Of a stretch of DNA of 64,000 nucleotides, positions 25,865 to 37,000 are shown piece after piece. Source of the stretch: Scatophagus argus. Lineage: Eukaryota > Chordata > Actinopteri > Scatophagidae. The first letter of the stretch is position 1. Every line of letters begins with the position of its first letter. Where the stretch lies: contig NC_058504.1 of the NCBI RefSeq assembly GCF_020382885.2, forward strand, positions 10,158,519 to 10,222,518, given 5' to 3'. The translations under genes and the position numbers were made by a program. Under the pieces are notes generated by a model. The model did not search any database and was not told the origin of the DNA. It was given only the letters and a program-made list of their open reading frames with translations.

Positions 25865-25870
25865 TGTCCG
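25504..25870. promoter_or_regulatory. CpG-dense first exon of the TGF-beta gene
   Basis: Exon 1 is far richer in CpG than the surrounding AT-rich sequence (for example the GCGCTCGCACGCGGACTCGG stretch). This fits a CpG-island promoter at the gene start. A second small CpG-rich patch at about 26405-26445 could mark the transcription start. Inferred from composition only. Confidence 0.5.
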
Positions 25871-27154
25871 GTTAGGAGACGGAGTGACAGAGATACTTCC
25901 TGAACGGCCGTGAAGGAAATCAGCTGAAACAACTGAGGTCACTGCGGTGGGCTGTAACTAAAGCGGAGTCTCAAAACCGCGCATTAAGTAATGTGCGCGT
26001 AAAGTGGTTGAAAATTTCTCCGAAACCTAACTTGAATAAAATTTTTTTTAAAAAAATCATATATCCAGTTCTAACAGGCTATTTTGGTCAAAACCACCCT
26101 CAGTGGAAAAGGAAAACCACACCTGCTGACTTTACATTTATTCTACTGTGGCAATTTTATAACACTGCCCATACACGTGCCTGCGTATTTTAACACCAGA
26201 CACATAAAGAAACATTGTCATTTTATCTTTGGAGTCTACATTTAACTTATTAAATTCAATCTTGTTATGAAAAAAAGAGGCAGTACCAGAAATACATACA
26301 CGCCAAACGATATCACAACCAAACTCCACTGCAGAAACCTCAAATTTAGCGAGTGGAAATTTGGCTGACGCTTTTAATTCCAATCCGGTGTGCTCAAAGC
26401 TCGGTTGTTGTCCCGTGCTGACGCGTGCGCGCTTTCCGCGTGTACAGGTGAAGATATTTAATTACAGTCTAGTCGATGAGTTGGAGCTTCGTCCGTCTCC
26501 GTTTTCCGTTGCCCATCCTCGGATAATTCAACAGCTTTCAGGAGAAAGGAGTCATCGCAGGCGCTCAGCCCATGTCGCAGATCATCCAAACAAAAACCTG
26601 AGCTGCTCATTTCATCTGAAGCAGAATGATCCCCGTGGTTTTACCTTCGAAAGACCCATCTGCTGAGCGAAGAACTGGCCCATACCCGCTTTCAGAAAAT
26701 CTAGTTATAGCTTTAAAAAAATATATACCCAGTGAGATCCTCCCATTCCCTCTTATAGGTAAACAGAAAGCAGCCTGCACTAAAACGTAGAAAAAAACTG
26801 TTGATTTATGTTGGAAAAACCATGGTGGGCCTGTTAATCCCCCTCACATAAACATCAAAACACGGAAAAAGTCAGACGATATAAAAAGACATGACGCAGA
26901 AAAATATATGAAAGAAGTCCTTGTGCTGTGATTTTTTTTTTCTTTTTTAAAAAAGAGAGGAAACTCTACAGTAAATTACTGATCCTCGGTTTAAATTAGC
27001 TCCAGCTTGATGTCTGCTGGGCTGAAAGCTCTGCTGGGAACACCGAGACCTGCTGCATGATGTGAATACTCTGTGATTATTCTGCAGATCCTCTGGGAGA
27101 AATGCACAGAGCCCCAGACAGAAGGAGGTGGAGGGAGGGACTGGATGTGAGAGG

Positions 27155-27196
27155 AGGAGGAGGAGGTGGTGTTGGTGGTGGTGGTGGTGGGGGGCG
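27155..27196 (+). repeat. GAG/GGT-rich simple repeat
   Basis: (GGA)n followed by (GGT)n and a G6 run. On the + strand it is a purine-rich tract with many GG steps. Confidence 0.9.
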
Positions 27197-28196
27197 GTTT
27201 GCCACCAAAGTGAAGAGAGTGTGTGATTATGTAGGCAAGAGCCATCTTCCTCTCACTGCAGCAGGCGGGCACGTGCATGCGCGCGCACACACACACATAC
27301 ACACACACACTTTGCCATCTTCTCTCTGCAGGTAAACATCTGCTGAGGACACACCAGCCTTAGCTCCACATTTGGGAAATATCTTATCATAAACATCCTA
27401 ACCTGGCTCTGTGCAACAAAGACAACAAAATCCACCTACCTGCATCTTACCAGTTAGCACATTATATCTAGTTTGTTTGATCCCTACAGAGTGTAAACAA
27501 AGCACCCAGGGAACCAGTTTAGACTCCAGCAAGTTACCGGTCCCGGCCAAGAAACAGTCCAGCACACATATCTGTCCATAAAACTGCGATTTGTAGTTTC
27601 GACACTTTGATTAAAGTAAACAAATGTGATATAACATGTTAATTACTGAGCTTTAGAGGTGCTGGTTCACAGAGAGCCTGGCCAGCTGTTTCTGTTTCCA
27701 GTCTTTGTGCTAAGCTAAGCAAACAAACAAGATCATCCTCCGCCAGAAAACCGAAAAGTACATTATCCCAACTTGCTGAATCTTTAAACACCCAAATTAT
27801 ATACAGAAGGTGAAGAAATAAGAAGCAATATTTTTCTTCCAGTGATTTCAAAATGTAGCTTTAGCGGGGATCTCCGTGTAATTTTCATCTTAAGCCTCAT
27901 TTATGCCAATAGCTCAAGGCTTATCCTAATTTCACTTTATCATTCCACAGCCCATCCCTTATTAACTTTATCTTTTGTAGCTTTCAATACAGGCCCTTTC
28001 TTTTCTCTCTGCTGCACTTCAGGCTCATTGTTAATTACAGCTCAGAACTTGGAGAGGACTGTTAATCTGTCAGGGGTGGCTTTTATTGCTTCTCTGCTGC
28101 CATCCCATTATACCGTTATTATAGTTGCGGGTGCAGGCCTGTAATTGCTGTAAGTAGAAGGGAAAGGTAGAAGAGACTCGGGCTGCCTTGAGGCTT

Positions 28197-28280
28197 CTGG
28201 TCAGGACACCCCCACCCCCCACCTCCTCCTCCTCCTCCTCCTCCTCTGTCGTCCCCCACCCCACCCCACCCCACCCCAAT
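28197..28280. repeat. C-rich tract: (CTC)n and (CCCCA)n
   Basis: (CTC)n at about 28220-28244 and five consecutive CCCCA units at about 28253-28277. On the minus strand the latter reads GGGGT repeats, a textbook G-quadruplex pattern. Confidence 0.9.
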
Positions 28281-28812
28281 TCGTCTATCCTGGCAAGGTT
28301 TCTAAAAATGATAACATGGCCTGCTGACAAACAGACTCCTGTTCCAACTCGATTGCTGCTGCACCATCTTAGAAATGGATGGGAAAAAAAAAATGAATGG
28401 AAACACTTAATTTGTCTATGTGGACCTGAATGCTTTCTTTCAGCAATTATAAAAAGATCAGACACACTGCGGGGTCTCTCTTATCAGACAAGCCCGTGTG
28501 TGTGTGTGTGTGTGCTGTAAAGTGTGGAAAAGGAACAAAAAAAAAAAAGACTTCCTCAAAAACAACTTCTACCCAGCCTGCTTTTTTTTTTTCCTCTTTT
28601 CCTCAAAGCCAAATATAGACAAGCCACTGCCACGTCATCTGGCTCTCAGCACTTTCTTAAACCCTGCGAGAGGGCAAGATGGGGTTCAGAGCCTGCCTCT
28701 CACTCACGGTGCTTCAGGGGTTATTATTTTTGCATGTCTGTAATATAACTGAATCCATATTTTTCCACAAAAACCTAAAACAAATTTTGGCTGTCATGGA
28801 AATTAGGACACT

Positions 28813-28818
28813 TTTATT
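28813..28818 (-). terminator. Candidate poly(A) signal of trmt112
   Basis: AATAAA on the minus strand, about 285 bases past the trmt112 stop codon at 29100 and the best-placed signal for that gene. Confidence 0.5.
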
Positions 28819-29099
28819 GAAAAAGAAAAAAAAGAGCCAAACAGTTAGAAAAATAAATACAGATAAAATCACTGGGGGTTACTCTCAAGGAACGTTTCCA
28901 TCTGTTATTCAGATCTTTCCTCCTCCACTGGCATCATTGGCCGCTTAAATGTCATAGCTACAATGAACCAAACAGTGTGGGCAATTTTGTCGTGGCAACA
29001 ACAGAAACCAGAGTCCAGACCCCATCTTCTCGCTCTCTCTGTGAATACCCAAAAACTCATGTGGGTGACAGTTTGGGATGAGGTTGTGTTTGGTGCCGT

Positions 29100-31544
29100 T
29101 TACGCCTCGTCTTCGTTCAGCAGCATGTTGGGGATTCCTCTGGAGATCGGGAACTCCCGTCCTGATTCAGGACACTGCAGACAGCCCTCCATCACCTCCA
29201 CCTGCAACACACACACACACACACACAACAGACCAGAGGTATTAGACCACCACTAGATGTCATCAGAGAGCAAAATACACTATATAGCCAAAAGTATATG
29301 GACAACCCTGCTGCCATACTTTTGGTTTGGGGCTGGTTTTGATGGTTTGGCTGTGACCCCTTATGTTCCATTCGAGGGAATTCTTTAATGCTTCAGCAAA
29401 CAATATTTTAGACCAGCGGTTTCCCAAACCCTGGAACGTTAACTACTGGGGCATGAAAAAAAAGCTATGATTCAGCAAACACAGCTTAATAATAATGATG
29501 TAACTTAATAGGCTACTTCTGGGGTAATGATCTTGAACTTGCAGTGCAGTCTGTGTTTCATTTTCCCTCATTCCTCTACAAGTTCCAAACAATAAACTTA
29601 TTTTTAATGAAAGCAGGGAATGAGTATCTAAGGTACCCAGACCACGATCAACATCTTGAATCTTATCTGTTTGCATACATATAAATCCAGAAAGTCCAAA
29701 TCCAAGTCTAAATAATAAAATTAAAGGTATGAAGTAAAAGATTAAATATACTTTCTGTGCACTGTTCTAAATTGAGTGTATGTCAAAAATAACCACATTC
29801 TGTTCTATTTATATTTTACACAGCATCCCAACTTTTCCATCTGAGGGTTTTGGTTTTACCCAAAAGGTGTACATAAGTGTTTTGCACAAGGATATTTCAG
29901 AATTATGTAAAAGCGGGAATTATCTTTTTTTTGTGATAAATTTTGCATTTCGTTTTCCTTTTCTCTTACTTTTTAAAGATAATTTTTGTCATTTTGGGTT
30001 TACTTCGATAGTACAGGTGGGGAATGACAGCAAAGGGGCCTGAACGCAGCCCGCTGTGCTGTGGTGAGGACACAGCCTTGGTACACGGGGTGCACCCACC
30101 ATCTGAGCAACTGCAATTTATTTTCACTGAGATAAATATAAAAAATGATGTGCTGGGACATCTCTGTAGTACCAAAGTGCTAAGTGAAGCTCCAGTAATG
30201 TGGCCTCATGACTGTGCACTGTGAAAGTCTGTGAATGGTACGTACCTCTAATAGTACTCTGTGCACTTTCTTCAGGAAGTCTTCGTTTTTCTCATAATCT
30301 GGCACCAGCTCACTTGGCAGGTCTTGCCGCTGACCCAACTGAGGGAAAAGACATATTGACAAGTGTTCAAACTGGGCAACTGTAAATTCTTAAGTGGAGA
30401 TAACTGGGTGGAGGAAGATAGCGTGAGATATTCTCTACCATAACCTGGAAATTCTTTATACAATTATACAAATTATACAAGCACTCTTCAGTACCGTTCA
30501 TGATGTGTTTCCAATCATTACAAACAATCTCACATTAAAAGAAACAAAGTACCTCATTCCTTCTAACACCTTTTCTTTCTTTCCTAATTTTTCTCAAATG
30601 TTCACAGTTGCCAATCAGTGTTTGTCATAATTTTATTTTTTTAAAAAAAACAAAAACAGGGATAATTGTGCACACCTTGGAAAATTAAAATAGAATAACA
30701 GTTTCCATTTCACTTAAAATAACCCCCAAACTTTTTAATCAGCTCCTAACTTATCACAAATTCCTAATATACTACCATGATTCCTACAGGACAGTTTCCC
30801 CCCTTATTGTATGGGATATCTTCTGGCAGTCTGACTCACCCCCTCTGCAGCCTGGACCAGAGCGCTCCACTCCAGTTTGGGGATCATTCGGCTGACAAAC
30901 TGGGGGTTGAACTCAATCTCATTAACCTTCACTTCAGTTGCCTGTACAAAGAGAACAGCTGTGAGCATTCAGGGTAACAAAATAACAGCTTATTACAACA
31001 CATGGCTGTGTTCAAAATCACTTCCTCTGCCACTTGGTGTGTGGTGTACAGTGTCACAGTGTACAGGTGTGAGTTACACGTCTCTCTATTGCAAAACATT
31101 ACAATAATGTTTAGGAAAAACTGCAGCCCGTCACAGACACGTTTTCTCATTTCACTTTAAAGGGCAATATAATATTATTATCTATACTGTTATCATATGT
31201 ATTTATCGTCCGGTCCTCGCCTTCCAAACAAACAACTCTAACATGTTCAACTCTACAGCACAAGCCACGATTGTAAATCTGGTGTCGGAGTGTTGTCTGC
31301 AAATCTTTAGCTTAGCTTTAAAATGACCTGACACTAACTCCGACCCATACAAGGCAAACAAGAGCTTCTCTCTTGTTTCATTTCTCATGCACACACACAC
31401 AAACAACGCAAAGCATTAAGCGGTGTTTTAGGTCAGTGGTGTTAGCAGTTAGCCATGTTGCTACTTTACCTTGATGAGCAGCGGGTATCCTTTCGTGACT
31501 CCCTTCACGTGAGATGTCAACATGTTGTGCGTGAGTAGCTTCAT
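29100..31544 (-). CDS. trmt112: TRMT112, activator subunit of tRNA/rRNA/protein methyltransferases
   Basis: Small zinc-ribbon protein that stabilises and activates several class I methyltransferases, among them those for the release factor eRF1, tRNA wobble uridine and 18S rRNA m7G. It acts in cytoplasm and nucleus. Exons in transcript order: 31544-31470, 30941-30840, 30338-30246 and 29201-29100; all are in phase 0, giving 123 aa (human about 125). Visible conserved blocks are [16 protein letters not shown] at the N terminus, [16 protein letters not shown] with [11 protein letters not shown] in exon 2, and [20 protein letters not shown] in the last exon. The last block is the Trm112 core with its CPESG turn. 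The tail ends NEDEA. It lies downstream of atg2a on the same strand, about 2.5 kb away. All splice borders are GT/AG. Confidence 0.96.
29278..29418 (+). mobile_element. Tc1-type element fragment in trmt112 intron 3
   Basis: It begins CACTATATAGCCAAAAGTAT, the terminal repeat seen at 3685. It continues with transposase-derived sequence similar to 3735-3830 (TGGGGCTG...CCCCTTA...CTTCAGCA). Only about 140 bases remain, without a right end. Confidence 0.75.
29800..29850. repeat. Transposon end fragment in trmt112 intron 3
   Basis: The sequence TATTTTACACAGCATCCCAA matches the terminal region of the element at 12974-13292. No partner end is visible nearby. Confidence 0.5.
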
Positions 31545-31654
31545 GTTTACACCAAAGTGTCACGGGTTCAACGGTATTTTTATGGTAAATTTAAGCAGAT
31601 AATTAATGCTACAATCAGTCACAGTACGCTTAGTTCACGCTGTAGCGTTTACAT

Positions 31655-31676
31655 GTGCACCGGAAGTACGTCGCCA
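31655..31676. promoter_or_regulatory. ETS and CRE-like sites in the trmt112 promoter
   Basis: ACCGGAAGTACGTCG, about 115 bases upstream of the trmt112 start codon, combines an ETS core (CCGGAAGT) with a CRE-like TACGTC. This pairing is typical of TATA-less housekeeping promoters. Position and orientation fit a proximal promoter; no experimental support. Confidence 0.5.
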
Positions 31677-31689
31677 AATAGCTCCCCGA

Positions 31690-33974
31690 AACTTTCATTC
31701 CACACGGGGTTCCTTAATTTTAATCATAATTTAGATTTGAATATCGACGTGTCTCTTTATACCAGTAATTTAATTAAACAGTAATTTAATTTTAATATAC
31801 TCATCTGGGTGAAAAAAAAATCTAACTAATCTAAATCTAACTTTACAGTAACAGTTTTTCTTATGCAATATTCACAATAACCAGTGGGGGAATTAATATT
31901 CAGATTGTTTACAGTTGCTCAAACTGAGTTTAAAGTTTAAAAAAGTTTAAAAAGTCAAAATCTTCATCTTTAAAAATACAGTATCATCAGAATATTACCA
32001 TATATATGATTGGATTATTTTTACTGAAGCGTTAACACAAGTAACCTGGTAATGTTGTAGCTTTAACTATTACATATAGTTAATGATATTTTATCTCTAG
32101 AGGATCAGGTTCATATCTCCTTAATCGATCATGTTTTCTATCTGAAATTTAAACATGGTAAAAAAAATTTGCAAACTAACTAGTATCTAACAACAGCTCA
32201 AAAAGCTAATAAAAGGTCAGTATATGCCCCTGAAATGTAACGTGGTAGAAGTTTAACGTAACATGGAAATACTCCAGTAAAGTTCAAGTGCCACAAAAGT
32301 GTATGTACAGTACCTGAGTATATGTAATTAGTCACCTTTCACCACTAAATACAACAAAATATTGGTGTTAATTAGCAGCAGAAATATCAGGGAAAAATGG
32401 CCTTCAGTTTTTATGGTCAAATTTTTTTTTATTTTTTGTATTAATTCTGTATACTCCTTGTCTTTGTATTGTACAGGTCATTCATACAGTTTATGATATA
32501 GTCAATAGTAATGACACACAAGAGGTGTAACAAGCGTCAACCAGTCACCCTCACAGACATGCATCATGCACGCGCGCACACACACACTCTCTCATTCACA
32601 CATCCCTTACACTTAAACAAAAGATAAAAATGTAAAACTTTTTTTTTTTTAAACCACAAAACCCCAATTCTTCATTCTCCACTGTCACCAGATTCACATC
32701 TTCTCAATTCTTATTTTGAAATGAGTATGACAATACTTTTGTTTTAACAAAATACAAAACAAATGAAAAAAAAATGCAAAAAGGCAACTAAAGAAGTGGG
32801 CAAAGCAATTCAGGGGAAAAGTAGGAGGTTAAATCAGATCCAGGTCTTCAACTCAGAAACAGAAGCACAAATGAGCTGCAGGTAGAGTAACTACTGGCTG
32901 ACATCTGGACAGTTTACCACAAGTTACAGATGGCTGAAATGCAACTTGACTTTGTGAAACAAACAGAATCCAATGTGCTAGAGAGTTTCGAATGTGTCCT
33001 CGGTCAGATGTGTATCAATATGAGCCAGTGTGTGTTATACTTCTAGTAGCAAAAGTGCAGGGCTGAGGAAGGCAACACAAACCAGTTAAAAGGGCACTCT
33101 GCAAGGTTTATGGCACAAATAACAGCACTGAGAAGCAGGTGCATAGCCAAAGGGCCAATGAGCTTAGGTTGTGTTGTGAAGTCGGGCTGAAAACCACTTG
33201 CCAAAACCTTGAGGATGTTAGTAAAGGACACTTTGTTAAAATATTTTCCCTGTCTCCACTATGAGCATCACTGGACAATAATTATACGTAAGCACTTCAT
33301 CACACATTGTACCCAAAAAAAAAAAGGTAAACCGATACCTTAATTAATCAGCTGGAAACCCTTTCTGACTTTATTCACAGCTAGTGATCAGTGAATAAGA
33401 ATACATACAGAGTGGATATTTCTGGCACAAGTTCACGCATTTCCAAGCTATGAAATAGTCATCGAAAGCTGAAGCACTTATTTTACAGTTAAGCTGTGTT
33501 ATTACTAAGGAAGCCATTTCTCTTTTACATGAACTTTCAAAGAAGGTAAAATTGTGCCAGAAATCCTGACTTTGAATTAGAATACAAAGAGTTTCAATCA
33601 GTTCAGCAGTGCCCACAATCTGTGTCCATGAACAGGGAGACCTTGAGTGATAATCCTACCTGCCCTTGCTTAGATTTAAATGAAGCCAGTTGAGAGCGAT
33701 GACGATATGTTTGAACAGACCGTGATCTGCAAACTAGTGTATTACTGGAGAAAGGATATATGAGGAGAGTGCCTGCTTAATGCACAACAGAATGATTAAA
33801 TCTGATTTAGTCCATGTATGATGGAGCCACATAAAACAATGGGTGTCAGTAACTGCAGTAGTCTTTCTTCGTTGCTTTGTTTTTGCATTGGAGCACACTA
33901 TGACTCACATTAGTCCGCACACACGTACAAATACACATTTGCTCCCTTAGTTGAGACACTTTCCCAAATCATGA

Positions 33975-34008
<34 letters not shown>

Positions 34009-34042
34009 TCATTCTTTCTCACACAGACAAGAAAGGCGGTCA
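31690..34042. other. Spacer between atg2a and trmt112, with atg2a 3' UTR
   Basis: No coding exon. The stretch just below 34043 must be the atg2a 3' UTR. Minus-strand AATAAA candidates lie at about 33369 and 32429. CT/CA repeats at 33979-34010 lie immediately past the atg2a stop, and CA repeats lie at 32574-32586. The part at 31700-32700 is AT-rich with no recognisable structure. Confidence 0.6.
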
Positions 34043-37000
34043 TCATTCTTGGCCGTCCTCCATGCGCCACTTCAGGAAATCCTCCTTCCGGGCGTCTGGC
34101 TTGATCTGGTTCCGCATGCCACCAAGCAGATTGGAGGTGGCTTCAGAGGCCACTATTAAAGGTCGGACCACGGTGGGTGGGATCTGCCGTAAGACGCCGC
34201 CAACAGCACCAGGCAGACCCTTCTGTTCGTGGCCACGGGATGCTACATCGCACAAGGTCTGGGCCGTGTCAATCACTCCCTGGAGAGCACAGAGTCAAAA
34301 TATTTTGTGTTGTAGTACATTTAAATGCACTCAAGAAACCAGGCTACTAAAAGGAGTCAAGTTATGCAGGAATTATCTTTTGATTGATTAATTTATCGGA
34401 ATATAGTTCATGGTTACGTCTTCAAACGTTCCAATTTTATATCATAGAGGACAAAGAAAGGCAGGGAAATGTCACATCTGAAAGGCTAATTTTAGATTAA
34501 TTTAGCCAGAAAACTTCCCTGATGATGAGTTAAACTTTTTCAATCAACTTGATCTCTCCAACTTAGCTAACCGTTGTGCATGTGCTATGCATCACTACAT
34601 ATTATGATGTCTCTGTTGAACCGTCCGCACTGCTGTCACAGCGGGACACGGTCTCTTCACTACATACTAATGCGAGGGTAACCTCTGACGTACCTCTCTG
34701 ACGGTGTCGTATGCCTTGGCCACACCCTCTCGGAGGTCTGCAGGCTGAGCCGCCCTGCGAGGCCGGCTAGAGGGGGCCCGGCCTTCTGTGATGGCGAAGC
34801 GGTTTAAAGGGGGAGTTGGAGACAGGATGTCGTACACCGTCTCTGCTGTGGCCTTCAAGAGAAGCAGAAAGACATCAACAATGAAGCCCTGCTCATTCTG
34901 AATGGACCACAGGCTGAGATGGACATGACCTAAAAATTTCAGTATTTTCTTGCGACTGGTAGCTTGTCCCCACGCTCCTGTACACCTTTAATTCACAGTC
35001 GTGACTTGCAGAAAAAATCCTGTACAGAGTGAGTACCTGAATGGCCTGGACCAGCCTGTTGCTGAGCTCCAGAGCAGCTGATGCTGTGGAGGTGCCAAAG
35101 GACGCTGCCCCTCTCTGGAGACCGCGAATGATGCGCCCATCCTTCCTGTACTGCTCTATGGGCAACCAGAAGAGATCCCTCACTCCATGGACTGGAGAAA
35201 CATACAGATGCCAAGAGGGGAAAACACAATGAATCAAGAGATAAAACAAGAGAGAGAACATGTCAAGCTGCGTTTGGAGCAGAGACAAGCAGTATCAACT
35301 CACACAGCTGGACAACCGAGTGCATAGGGCCAACACCTCCCAGAATGCCCGGCAGCTGATTCTTCCTGATGTCTGCCAGCCACTCAGTGACGGCGTACTG
35401 GATTACTTTGTCCACACCAAGGAGACTAAAAAGTGTCACAGAAGAAATACACTTTTAACTGCGGGTAGTGTAATCCCAAAAAACAGTGGACGCTAAACAG
35501 ATCCGAAACGTTCTCAGATTAGTATGGAAGTGTGTATTTCTACCCATGTCGGCAGCAGAGCCTCTTCAGCTTCAACTCAGAGCAGTTTAACTGGGCCAGA
35601 CCGATCAGAATGCCTGCAAATGTTCCCTGTGAAACAAATAAAGTCAGTCAGGACAATTCCCCCTCAAATACACATAAATAATTGGGATTTCTTTACTATA
35701 AGTTTTTGGTCAGGCTGAGTGACACATGAGCTGTTTGATGCAACTCTCACCTGTTCAATGACAACATGTTTGCCATGATAGTCCAGCCAGATAGGCACTT
35801 CAGAGGTGAAACGAAATTCCCTGAAAATAGCAGAAGAAGAGACAATATTACAGTTTGAAGCCATTATTCAAAACATACAAGATGTGAGTACTGTATAACT
35901 TGTATATTCTCACAACTTTACTGCTTGTAGCACATAAGCTCTTATTACCTCAGATTTTCAGAAAACCTGGTGGAAGAGAGTAGCAAATCTGCATCTTGAG
36001 TTCAACTTTGATGAACTTTGACTGACCAAGTCGCACCCTCCATCAATAGACCTCTCAAACAAACCATAAATAACCAAACTGATTTCCGTGTGCGTCACAT
36101 CCTACGCTGCCCACATGCATGTGTGACTGTGTCGTTAGCGTTTCCATACCGGAAGTAGATCGGCTGGTCGGAGGAGGAGCTGGAGCCAGCAGAGGAGGAG
36201 CTCTGCTCGCTGTAGGTAGTTTCCACAGAGGCTGTGAGGTCAGGTCCCAGACCAGAAGCTGACTCTGACTCCTCAGACGCCTTCTGGGAAGGGTCTGCCT
36301 TCGCTGAAAATGAAATAAAAAAAGAAATACATGAGATGTTTTAAAACAAATACTGCAAATGTTGAATACGGTCAAAATGATGTTTTGCAGTCAGTGAACC
36401 TGAATCATGCTACAGTGATATGTAACATTTACACTATATGGACCAAAGTATTGGGACACCTGACCATTACACCAACAGGGACTTCAAGGACATTGCATTC
36501 TAAATACATAGACATTAATATGGAGTTGGTCCCCCCTCAGCAGCTGTAACAGCTTCCACTCTTCTGGGAAGGCTTTCCACAAAATTTGAGTGTTTCTGGG
36601 AATATTTGCCCATTCATGCAGTAGAGCATTTATGAGGTCAGGCACAGGATCAAAAGGTCTGGCTCACAATCTCCAACCCAGTTCATCCCAAATGTGTTGG
36701 ATGAGATTGAGGTCAAGACTCTGTGTGGGCCAGTCAAGTTCTTCCACACCAAACTCATCCAGCCATGTCTTTAAGGAGCTTTGCTTTGTGCACTGGGGCA
36801 CAGTCATGCTGGAATACAAAAGGGTCTTCAGCAAACTGTTGCCACAAAGTTGGGATTTTTTGCAATTTTCTGTCAAAAAAGCCAAATTATATTGACCACC
36901 ATTCCATTCAAGAAGCAAATATAACAGAAGGGGAAAACATTGAAGGAGGTGGATACTTCTTACAGGCACTGTGGCTCTACTAAACACATCTTATTTAGTA

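Larger units (their letters stand above)
25865..29099. other. Gene-free region between the TGF-beta gene and trmt112
   Basis: No coding exon recognised. It should contain the TGF-beta promoter (25865 upward) and the trmt112 3' UTR (29099 downward). It also has a GAG/GGT-rich tract (27155-27195), CA repeats (27283-27312), (CTC)n with (CCCCA)n (28200-28280) and a GT run (28497-28514). A non-repetitive stretch at 27840-28160 is dense in homeodomain core motifs. Confidence 0.6.

Noticed and set aside
25865-25942. Upstream in-frame ATG extending the TGF-beta precursor by 26 residues
   Set aside because: The extension would place 26 mostly polar residues ahead of an otherwise good signal peptide that starts at the downstream Met.
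28070-28520. Overlapping frames with poly-Glu, poly-Ser and VCVCV runs
   Set aside because: Translations of the (CTC)n, (CCCCA)n and (GT)n tracts.
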